Positions 6,820 to 13,432 of a stretch of 28,001 nucleotides of DNA are shown here, piece by piece (the first letter of the stretch is position 1; each line of letters starts with the position of its first letter). The DNA comes from Bifidobacterium sp. Its GTDB lineage: Bacteria; Actinomycetota; Actinomycetes; Actinomycetales; Bifidobacteriaceae. A model generated the notes under the pieces. The model had not been told where the DNA came from. It ran no database searches and saw nothing but the letters and a program-made list of their open reading frames with translations. A program made the position numbers and the translations under genes. The stretch is taken from contig JAIJEI010000005.1 of the NCBI GenBank assembly GCA_022739095.1, positions 1 through 28,001 of the forward strand. Direction: 5' to 3'.

Positions 6820-8529
6820 ATGAGCGAAGACAACAAGAATCTTGCCGATATCAAGGACCTGTCCGTCTCCTTCATGACCGACGCCGGCTCCATCAAGGCC
6901 GTCGAGGACGTGAACTTCACCATCCCGCGCAAGACCGTGGTCGGCGTTGTCGGCGAATCCGGCTCAGGCAAGTCCGTGACCGCACGCTCCATCATCAAGC
7001 TGCTGCCGGAGACGGCCACCACCTCCGGTGCCGTCTACCTGTCCAAGCGCGATGGCTCCGATTCGCTGGACGTGCTCTCCCTGAGCGGCGAACAGCTGCG
7101 CGAAGTGCGTGGCTCCGAGGCCGCGATGGTGTTCCAGGAGCCCAATTCGGTGCTGAACCCGGTGTACACCATCGGCTGGCAAATTGAAGAGGGCCTGCGC
7201 GCCCACGGCATGAAGGACAAGAAGGAACTGCGCGCCAAGGCCATCGACATCCTGAAGAAGGTCGGCATCCCGGATGCCGAAACCCGCGTGGACTACTACC
7301 CGCACCAGTTCTCCGGCGGCCAGAAGCAGCGCATCGTCATCGCCATGGCGTTGGTGCTGAACCCCGGCCTGATCCTAGCCGACGAGCCCACCACCGCCCT
7401 CGACGTGACCGTGCAGGCCGAAATCCTCGACCTGCTACGCCTCGCCCGTGACGAGTTCGACGCCTCCGTGCTGATCATCACCCACAACATGGGTGTGATC
7501 GCGGACATCGCCGACCAGGTGATCGTCATGTACCGCGGCCACGTGGTCGAGCAGGGCGACGTGGAGCAGATCTTCTACCATCCGAAGGACGACTACACCA
7601 AGCGACTGCTGGGTGCCGTGCCGCGCATCGGCCAGAAGCTGGTCGTACGCGACCGCGAGGGCAAGCCGATCGAGCGCAAGGCCGATTGGCGCGAACAGCC
7701 GCTCGCCGTCGAGGCCAAGAACCTGACCATCACGTACCCGGGCCACCTCATGCAGCCCGACTTCAAGGCCGTGGACGGCGCGAACTTCACCATCCACCGC
7801 TCCGAAGTGCTGGGCCTGGTGGGCGAGTCCGGTTCCGGCAAGTCCACCACGGGCCGCGCCATCGCCGGCCTGCAGAAGGTGTCCGGCGGCTCCCTGAACG
7901 TGCTCGGCATCGAGATGAACGGCGTCAAGGAGCGTGACTTCAAGCCCAAGCGCGCGGACATCGGTTTCGTGTTCCAGGACCCGGGCTCCTCGTTCAACCC
8001 GCTGATGACCATCGCGGAGAACGTGGCCGAGCCGCTGCTCGTGCACCACAAGTACGGTTCCGTGGCCGAGGCCAAGAACTATGTGGGTGACCTGCTGGAG
8101 ATGGTCCAGCTGCCGCGCGCCTACATGAACCGTTTCCCGCATGAGCTGTCCGGCGGCCAGCGCCAGAGGGCGTCTTTGGCACGAGGTTTGGCGTTGAAGC
8201 CGTCGCTGCTGATCGCCGATGAGCCGACTTCTGCATTGGACGTGTCGGTGCAGGCCAAGGTGTTGGAGCTGTTCAAGCGACTGCAGGCGGAAATCGGCTT
8301 CGCGTGCCTGTTCATCACCCATGATCTGGCGGTGGTCGATATGCTCGCCGACCGCATCATGGTGATGCATAAGGGCCAGATCGTGGAGCACGGCGATGCC
8401 GACCAGATTATGCAGCATCCGGAGAACCCGTACACCAAGAAGCTGCTGGCCTCGCTGCCCGTGCCCGACCCGCGCGAACAGCAACAGCACCGCGCCCACC
8501 TCCACGAACTTTTGGCTCAAGAGGCGTAA
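6820..8529 (+). CDS. oppDF: Oligopeptide ABC transporter double ATPase OppDF
   Basis: Cytoplasmic energy-coupling subunit in which the usual OppD and OppF ATPases are fused in one 569-residue chain. The first cassette has Walker A GESGSGKS (residues 45-52), signature FSGGQKQR and Walker B LILADEPTTALD. The second has Walker A GESGSGKS (335-342), Q-loop VFQDPGSSFNP, signature LSGGQRQR and Walker B LLIADEPTSALD. Both sites look catalytically complete. Each half ends with the oligopeptide-ATPase C-terminal element (HPKDDYTKRLLGAVP and HPENPYTKKLLASLPVP). GAGTGAGAG precedes the ATG. It closes the opp operon and is followed by a strong hairpin terminator. Codon bias relaxes in the last third, where more T- and G-ending codons appear. 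Confidence 0.95.
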   Translation: MSEDNKNLADIKDLSVSFMTDAGSIKAVEDVNFTIPRKTVVGVVGESGSGKSVTARSIIKLLPETATTSGAVYLSKRDGSDSLDVLSLSGEQLREVRGSEAAMVFQEPNSVLNPVYTIGWQIEEGLRAHGMKDKKELRAKAIDILKKVGIPDAETRVDYYPHQFSGGQKQRIVIAMALVLNPGLILADEPTTALDVTVQAEILDLLRLARDEFDASVLIITHNMGVIADIADQVIVMYRGHVVEQGDVEQIFYHPKDDYTKRLLGAVPRIGQKLVVRDREGKPIERKADWREQPLAVEAKNLTITYPGHLMQPDFKAVDGANFTIHRSEVLGLVGESGSGKSTTGRAIAGLQKVSGGSLNVLGIEMNGVKERDFKPKRADIGFVFQDPGSSFNPLMTIAENVAEPLLVHHKYGSVAEAKNYVGDLLEMVQLPRAYMNRFPHELSGGQRQRASLARGLALKPSLLIADEPTSALDVSVQAKVLELFKRLQAEIGFACLFITHDLAVVDMLADRIMVMHKGQIVEHGDADQIMQHPENPYTKKLLASLPVPDPREQQQHRAHLHELLAQEA

Positions 8530-8532
8530 TGC

Positions 8533-8566
8533 ATAAGGAGCTCCCTCATCAGGGGGAGCTCCTTAT
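8533..8566. terminator. Terminator hairpin after oppDF
   Basis: A 15-bp stem, 8533-8547 against 8552-8566, closes an ATCA tetraloop, with a single T-G wobble near the loop. It is followed by CTGTTTTC. It lies between the converging oppDF and Nudix genes and could serve both. Its core (AGCTCCCTC-ATCA) resembles the hairpin at 9120-9139 and the arms of the larger structured repeats. Confidence 0.85.
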
Positions 8567-8572
8567 CTGTTT

Positions 8573-9094
8573 TCAGTACTGCTGTCCGTCGAACTGGAAT
8601 AGGGCGTGGGCGTCGCCGTGCTTCTTGTTCTCGATGTAGGTGTGGAACAGCTTCAATCGCTCGCTCGTGCTGGCCGCCAGGGGAGTGGGCAAGTCATCCA
8701 GGTCGAACCAGCCGACGCTGAGGCTTTCCTCGTCGCCCACAAACGGCTTGGCATTGCCACCGGGCTTCAGTGCGCACAGGAACGAATGGTCCATGTACAT
8801 GGTGTTGTCGCCATTGGCGTAGGTGATGATTCGATTCGACGAGGTGACGGCCACCAAATCGGTGACAATGGCATCAATGCCGGTCTCCTCCTTGATTTCA
8901 CGTACCACCGTGTCCGCCGGTTGTTCGCCCGGTTCGTTGATGCCGTAGACCATCGCCCATTCGCCCGTGTCTGAACGGCGACCCAGCAGCAACTGTCCCT
9001 GATCGTTGAGTACGCAACCGGTCACTCCATTGAGCCACAGCAGATCATGGCCGATCTTCTTGCGCAGTTCCAGCACAAATTCCGGAGTTGGCAT
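8573..9094 (-). CDS. Nudix hydrolase
   Basis: Hydrolase of nucleoside diphosphates linked to another moiety; the actual substrate is not evident. The 173-residue product has a perfect Nudix box at residues 51-73 (G51, E57, R65-E66, E69-E70, G72), which binds the catalytic Mg2+. Upstream, NGVTGCVLNDQGQLLLGRR is the typical first strand pair, and a C-terminal SVGWFDLDDLP is the common Nudix end motif. The ATG at 9094 is chosen for the strong AAAGGAGG just upstream; a GTG six codons earlier lies on top of that binding site. It stands alone, converging on oppDF, and is flanked on each side by a related hairpin. A housecleaning or ADP-sugar/nucleotide role is possible but not shown. Confidence 0.93.
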   Translation of the reverse strand: MPTPEFVLELRKKIGHDLLWLNGVTGCVLNDQGQLLLGRRSDTGEWAMVYGINEPGEQPADTVVREIKEETGIDAIVTDLVAVTSSNRIITYANGDNTMYMDHSFLCALKPGGNAKPFVGDEESLSVGWFDLDDLPTPLAASTSERLKLFHTYIENKKHGDAHALFQFDGQQY

Positions 9095-9119
9095 ATTGCC
9101 TCCTTTACACACAAAAGAA

Positions 9120-9139
9120 GCTCCCTCTGATGAGGGAGC
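9120..9139. repeat. Hairpin upstream of the Nudix gene
   Basis: GCTCCCTC (9120-9127) pairs perfectly with GAGGGAGC (9132-9139) around TGAT. AAG and CTT further out could extend it. The arm and loop are the inverse-complement type of the oppDF terminator core. It sits at the left edge of the IS607 region, 26 bp upstream of the Nudix start, where a promoter or leader would be expected. Confidence 0.7.
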
Positions 9140-9188
9140 ATAGCTTAGATATTTAATATCTATTCATATTTATGACATACTATTCAAT

Positions 9189-9800
9189 ATGACCTATTTC
9201 AGCCTGTGCGAGTTCCTTGAACGCACCGGTGTGAGCGCTTCGACCGCCTACCGGGCGGAACAGCGCGGCGTGATCAGCCCCGTCCGCACGGACGGCGGGC
9301 ATCGACGCTACTCGCAGGAGGACGTGGCGAAACTGCTGGGATTGCAGCATCAGAACCCGGAGAAGAAATGCGTGGTCTACTGCCGTGTCAGCAGCGCCGG
9401 GCAGAAAAGCGATTTGGCCGATCAGAAGAAGGCGATGATGGACTTCGCTACGGCCAGAGGCTACGTGTACGAGGTGTGGGAGGAGATCGGTGGCGGCATG
9501 AACCTCAACCGGCCCAAGTTCCTGAAACTCGTCAACGGAATCATCGACGGGCAGATAGGCGTAGTGATCGTGGCCCACAAGGATCGGCTCGCCCGGTTCG
9601 GGTTCGACCTCGTGAAGAACCTGGCCGACGAGTACGGTGCGCGGATCATCGTCGCCAACCGTACGGACATGAGCCCGCAGCAGGAGATGGTGGAGGATCT
9701 GATGAGCATCATCCACACCTACTCGTGCCGTCTTTACGGGTTGCGGAGGTATAAAACGAGCCGCGACCTCCTCGGCGACTGCGGGGACGGGGAAGACTGA
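9189..9800 (+). CDS. tnpA: IS607-type serine recombinase TnpA
   Basis: Site-specific recombinase that moves the element through a circular intermediate. It has a MerR-like helix-turn-helix at the N terminus (about residues 3-50, including SASTAYRAEQRGVISP and GGHRRYSQEDVAKLLG), the reversed order that distinguishes IS607 from resolvases. The serine recombinase domain follows: VVYCRVSSAGQ with the nucleophile probably S68, then VVIVAHKDRLARFGFD containing the conserved Arg residues. The end IIHTYSCRLYGLRRYK is typical. At 203 residues it is full length. No clear ribosome binding site precedes the ATG; translation may be leaderless or weak. Its TGA overlaps the tnpB ATG by one base. Confidence 0.95.
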   Translation: MTYFSLCEFLERTGVSASTAYRAEQRGVISPVRTDGGHRRYSQEDVAKLLGLQHQNPEKKCVVYCRVSSAGQKSDLADQKKAMMDFATARGYVYEVWEEIGGGMNLNRPKFLKLVNGIIDGQIGVVIVAHKDRLARFGFDLVKNLADEYGARIIVANRTDMSPQQEMVEDLMSIIHTYSCRLYGLRRYKTSRDLLGDCGDGED

Positions 9801-10990
9801 TGCAACGCACGTTCAAGACCCGGCTGAAAACCAATGACCTCGAGTCGAACATCCTCGCCCAATGGTGCGGGGTGAGCCGACTCGCGTACAACACGTGCCT
9901 CGACCAATGGGACAGGGACTACGAGAACGGGGTGAAGCACAACTACTATTCGATCAAGAAATGGTTCAACTCCATCAAACGCGAAGCGTTCCCGTTCATC
10001 ACCCGGACCAGCAAATGGGTGCCCGAGGCCGCCATCAGGGATCTCGACACCGCGTTCCGGAACATGTACCGGCATACGGCCAGGCATCCCCGATTCCACA
10101 GGAAAGGCATCCGCGACTCGTTCCGCATCGACGGATCGGTGATATCCGTGAGCGGGAAGACCCTGAAACTGCCGAAAGGCTTGTGCCTACGGCTCATGGA
10201 AAGGTTCAGATATGAGAATAGGTTGAACAAGATCAACAACGTGACCGTCAGCCGAAGGGCGGGCTACTGGTTCGCGTCCATATCATGCGACATTAGGGAT
10301 TCCGCGCGCGAAAACCAAGGTGCGGGCATCCTCGGCATCGATGTGGGCGTGAAAAGCCTCGCCGTCTGCTCGGATGGCAAGGTCATCGACAATCCGAAGA
10401 CCCTGTACCGGCGGGAGAAACGCAAGAAGCATCTGCAACGCATCCTGGCGCGCAAGCAGAAGGGCTCCAACAACCGGCGCAAGGCCAAGGTGTTGCTCGC
10501 CCGATACGAGTACCGGACCGCCATGAAACGATCCGACTGGCTGCACAAGGCCTCCAATCGGATCGCCCGCGACAACCGGGTCTGCTTCATGGAAAACCTC
10601 AACGTCAAGGGCATGATCTCAAACCACCGGCTGGCCAAGTCGATATCCGACTGCTCGCTCAACGAACTGCACCGGCAGCTCGCCTACAAGACCACGGTAC
10701 GCGACATCGACCGCTGGTACCCATCCAGCCAGATCTGCTCCAACTGCGGCAGCCGGAAACCCATGCCCCTTTCGGAACGCACCTACCGGTGCGAACAATG
10801 CGGCACGGTCATGGATCGTGACCTCAACGCCGCATTGAACATACTTCATGTAGGGATGGCGAACTATCCCGAACTCATGCCTGCGGAGGATGACGCCCCC
10901 GAAACCTCCGGTACAGCCAGCCGGCAGGCAACGGCACCCGATGAAACAGGAATCGACCATCAAACACTGCGAAAGAACAGGTTTGAATAA
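9800..10990 (+). CDS. tnpB: TnpB, RNA-guided nuclease of the IS607 element
   Basis: TnpB (OrfB) proteins are compact RuvC-type nucleases guided by a transposon-end RNA, ancestors of Cas12; they cut the empty donor site and favour retention of the element. The 396-residue product is complete. It has an N-terminal helix-turn-helix region (FKTRLKTNDLESNIL), RuvC-I in GIDVGVKSLAV with D181, RuvC-II in FMENLNVKGM with E265, a four-Cys zinc finger (C313, C316, C331, C334) and RuvC-III in DRDLNAALNI beginning at D339. After RuvC-III there is a hydrophilic tail of about 47 residues. Translation is coupled to tnpA by a TGATG overlap. The guide RNA is expected to overlap the 3' end of the gene and run to the element's right end, within a few bases of the relaxase start. 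Confidence 0.95.
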   Translation: MQRTFKTRLKTNDLESNILAQWCGVSRLAYNTCLDQWDRDYENGVKHNYYSIKKWFNSIKREAFPFITRTSKWVPEAAIRDLDTAFRNMYRHTARHPRFHRKGIRDSFRIDGSVISVSGKTLKLPKGLCLRLMERFRYENRLNKINNVTVSRRAGYWFASISCDIRDSARENQGAGILGIDVGVKSLAVCSDGKVIDNPKTLYRREKRKKHLQRILARKQKGSNNRRKAKVLLARYEYRTAMKRSDWLHKASNRIARDNRVCFMENLNVKGMISNHRLAKSISDCSLNELHRQLAYKTTVRDIDRWYPSSQICSNCGSRKPMPLSERTYRCEQCGTVMDRDLNAALNILHVGMANYPELMPAEDDAPETSGTASRQATAPDETGIDHQTLRKNRFE

Positions 10991-11012
10991 GAATCGAAAG
11001 GCAGGCTGACCC

Positions 11013-12767
11013 GTGGCGATCTACTCGATGCACGTGTCGAACGTGTCCCGCGCGGCCGGTTCCAGCGCCGTCGCCTCGGCCTCGTACATCACCTCGCAGA
11101 AGATGCGCGACGAACGGCTCGGCCTGACCTCCTACGGGTACGGGCGCAGGGAGCGCGTGGAGCACGTCGGCACGATGCTGCCGGCGGGAGCGCCGGAGGA
11201 GTGGAACGACCCCGAACGCCTGTTCAACGCGGTCGAGGCAGCGGAGAGGCGCGTGGACGCGCGTCCCGCGAAGAAGATCATGGTGGCCCTGCCCCGCGAG
11301 TTCGACGCGGAGAACCGTATCCGCGCGGTCGAGGACTTCATCGCCCTGAACCTCGCCTGCAAGGGCTACGCGGTCACGTACGCCATCCACACCGACCAGC
11401 AGGGCAACAACCCCCACGCGCACATCCTCGTCGCCAACCGGAGGATCGACCCCAAGACCGGCAAATGGGCCGCGAAGAGCAGAAGCGAGTTCGCCCTGGA
11501 CGCGAACGGCCAGCGGATCCCCGTCATCGACCCCGCCACCGGTAGGCAGAAGGTCGGGGCCAGGAACCGCAAGCAGTGGAAACGCGTCACGGTGTCGAAC
11601 AACCCGCTCGATTCCAAGGAATTCCTCGAAAAACTACGCGCCGACTGGGCGACGCAATGCAACCTCATGCTGCCCGACGGCGTGAGAATCGACCACAGGA
11701 GCCTCGAAGCGCAGGGCATCGACCGACTGCCCACCATCCACGAGGGCTACGCCGCGCGCGATATCACCAAACGCGGCGGCCACAGCATCCTCACGGCCAT
11801 CAACGACCGGATCCGCGCCGCGAACCGGCATATCGCCGACCTGAAGGCCAAGGTCAGGGAAATCGGCCGCCAGCTGGAACGCCTCACGTGTCAGGTGTGC
11901 GACGACATCGGCGACGCGTTCGACGGGATGCGCATCGTGCGCACCAGACACCCCGACCGGCTCCTGCACGACCTGAACAAGCCGGAAACCACCGCAAACG
12001 TCCCCGTAACGGTCGAACAGGCGAAAACCGCACCCGAACCCGCGCCGGAGACGAAAAAGCCGCAGAAGACCCCGCAGAGGGCTGAACAGGCGCAACCCAC
12101 GCCGGAACCCACGGCGAAAGCAGAGAAGCCGCAGGATGCCCCACGAAAGCCGGAAACGGCACCGGAGGAGCCACGGCCCGCGAAGCCCGCACCGGAGCCG
12201 AGGAAGAGCGATGCGCCCAAGACACTGGAGGAACAACTCGAAGACGCCAAACGGCTGCGCGAGACCATCCGCCAGAGGTTGCGCGACCTGCCATCCGCCG
12301 ACGAGGTGCGCGTGCAGGAGATCCTCGAACCCGCGCACGACGCGGCATTGAAGGCCGAGAACGCGAACCCGTTCACGCGCGGTCTGCTCCGCCGCAAGGC
12401 CGAACAGACCGCCGAGCGGCAATCGGCGCTGCTGCGCGAGGCCCTGCCGTGGCTTGAGGACACCCGCATCCCCGCGACCTACGCCGAGATCGACGCGTTC
12501 CACGACAGGACCGACAAGGCCATCGCCGACCACGTGCTCCAACCCTACGAGGAGCGCGTCAGGGACATCGAACGGCAGCTCGTCGCGGCCAAGGTCAAGG
12601 CAAGGGCCACGGAAATGCTGTGGGAAAAAGGCGAGAGGACGGAGCGCAAGCCCATCAGAACGCGCGGCGACCTGTCCTCCGCGTTCAGGGCCAAGCTCAA
12701 AGAGAACCTCAGGAACGCCGAGGAGAGCTGTCAGCCCCAACGCCCGCACCGTGGCCACAACCGTTGA
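11013..12767 (+). CDS. MobA/MobL-family (MobQ-type) relaxase
   Basis: Plasmid or integrative-element relaxase that nicks one strand at an origin of transfer. Residues 1-250 form the HUH domain: AIYSMHVSNVSR at the start, catalytic Tyr Y25 in ASASYITSQKM, and metal ligands H126, H135 and H137 in NNPHAHILVANR. A Pro/Glu/Lys-rich linker (about residues 325-405) follows, then a long charged helical C-terminal part with no visible primase or helicase motifs. The start is GTG with AAAGGCAGG upstream. The 584-residue ORF looks intact. No replication gene, other mob genes or recognisable oriT accompany it, so it appears to be an orphan left from an integrated plasmid or mobile island. The IS607 element ends immediately before it and probably displaced its original upstream region. 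Confidence 0.92.
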   Translation: MAIYSMHVSNVSRAAGSSAVASASYITSQKMRDERLGLTSYGYGRRERVEHVGTMLPAGAPEEWNDPERLFNAVEAAERRVDARPAKKIMVALPREFDAENRIRAVEDFIALNLACKGYAVTYAIHTDQQGNNPHAHILVANRRIDPKTGKWAAKSRSEFALDANGQRIPVIDPATGRQKVGARNRKQWKRVTVSNNPLDSKEFLEKLRADWATQCNLMLPDGVRIDHRSLEAQGIDRLPTIHEGYAARDITKRGGHSILTAINDRIRAANRHIADLKAKVREIGRQLERLTCQVCDDIGDAFDGMRIVRTRHPDRLLHDLNKPETTANVPVTVEQAKTAPEPAPETKKPQKTPQRAEQAQPTPEPTAKAEKPQDAPRKPETAPEEPRPAKPAPEPRKSDAPKTLEEQLEDAKRLRETIRQRLRDLPSADEVRVQEILEPAHDAALKAENANPFTRGLLRRKAEQTAERQSALLREALPWLEDTRIPATYAEIDAFHDRTDKAIADHVLQPYEERVRDIERQLVAAKVKARATEMLWEKGERTERKPIRTRGDLSSAFRAKLKENLRNAEESCQPQRPHRGHNR

Positions 12768-12794
12768 CGGCAGAAAGAATGCCTACAGCATCAA

Positions 12795-13052
12795 TTACCA
12801 GGTAACTGGCGGGTTCTGTTTCCTTTCCAGCAGTGTTAGGCGCATGTCGAGAAACTGCTGAAAAGAGACCAGTCCGATCACGATCTGTTCAAACATTTCA
12901 TCCGGCTTCATATCGCCGGATTTGTAACTTTCTATGAGGCTTAGAAGTTCGTCAATGTATGAGTGCGCATAGGGCGAATCTTCGGCGTTCCCGGACTGCA
13001 TGACCTGCAAAGCCTGACAGAGCGCATCTACATGCTTTTGTGAATATGACAT
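12795..13052 (-). CDS. Small helical protein, possible partner of the secreted peptide
   Basis: The family is not recognised. The 85-residue product is acidic to neutral and mostly helix-compatible, with amphipathic segments in HVDALCQALQVMQS, SYIDELLSLIESYKSG and FEQIVIGLVSFQQFLDMRL, and no signal peptide or membrane helix. It lies 28 bp downstream of a gene for a small secreted cationic peptide on the same strand, so the two are probably co-transcribed. Size, predicted helical bundle and position resemble bacteriocin immunity proteins, but that is inference only. Base composition is lower in GC than in the surrounding genes, which suggests recent acquisition. It converges on the relaxase gene with a 27-bp gap. 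The ribosome binding site is weak (AGAAAG). Confidence 0.7.
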   Translation of the reverse strand: MSYSQKHVDALCQALQVMQSGNAEDSPYAHSYIDELLSLIESYKSGDMKPDEMFEQIVIGLVSFQQFLDMRLTLLERKQNPPVTW

Positions 13053-13080
13053 AAGTTGCTTTCTGGAAGTGATAGTTCAG

Positions 13081-13335
13081 TTACTTGCGAACGCCGATCA
13101 GAAACGTGACTCCCACTGGAACCGTTACGCAAGACCCCCATACTAATGTGTGACGGATTCTCTTCAACGTTTGCTCACATTCAACACGAGAGTTAGGGAT
13201 GTGTAGTGCATAATCGTATATCGGATTAGCCGAAGCTGCCGGTACCGCAACGATGGACATCGTTGCCGCAAGTGCCATAGCTAAGACGGAAGCAACGACC
13301 CTGTCCTTCTTTGATTTTTTAGCTTTGGATTTCAT
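13081..13335 (-). CDS. Small secreted cationic peptide (hypothetical; bacteriocin-like)
   Basis: The 84-residue product has a clear Sec signal: a Lys-rich start (MKSKAKKSKKDR), a hydrophobic core (VVASVLAMALAATMSIVAV) and a cleavage site after ASA at residue 36. The mature part is about 48 residues, with net positive charge, two cysteines (C53 and C69) able to form one disulfide, and a hydrophobic C terminus (VTVPVGVTFLIGVRK). A good AAGGAGA lies before the ATG. These traits fit a Sec-exported class II bacteriocin or other secreted peptide, but no family signature is recognised. The next gene downstream could encode its immunity or partner protein. The lower GC and the position beside an IS element and an orphan relaxase point to horizontal transfer. 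Confidence 0.75.
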   Translation of the reverse strand: MKSKAKKSKKDRVVASVLAMALAATMSIVAVPAASANPIYDYALHIPNSRVECEQTLKRIRHTLVWGSCVTVPVGVTFLIGVRK

Positions 13336-13432
13336 TTCAATCTCCTTGACCTGTTTCCTCAGTTAGGCCTCTCCATCTTCAGTGATGGGTTCCCGCCATG
13401 ATATCTGACCCATACCATGTAGAGCTTAAGGG

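Larger units (their letters stand above)
9144..11005 (+). mobile_element. IS607-family insertion sequence (ends approximate)
   Basis: Serine-recombinase tnpA plus tnpB in the typical overlapping order. IS607 elements lack terminal inverted repeats and do not make clear target duplications, so the ends given are estimates: the left from the sudden AT-rich stretch at about 9144, the right from the tnpB end and the start of the relaxase gene. The left end holds a GATATTTAATATC palindrome (9148-9160) and spaced CTATTCA copies at 9160 and 9180, with a weaker CTATTTC at 9194; these are possible TnpA-binding sites. Both genes are intact, so the element may be active. Confidence 0.75.

Noticed and set aside
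9144..11005. Terminal inverted repeats or target duplication of the IS element
   Set aside because: None found, and none expected for IS607-type elements; the ends therefore remain approximate.
10990..11013. An oriT for the relaxase directly upstream of its start
   Set aside because: No nick-site-like sequence or flanking inverted repeat is visible in the short gap; the natural upstream region seems to have been displaced by the IS607 element.
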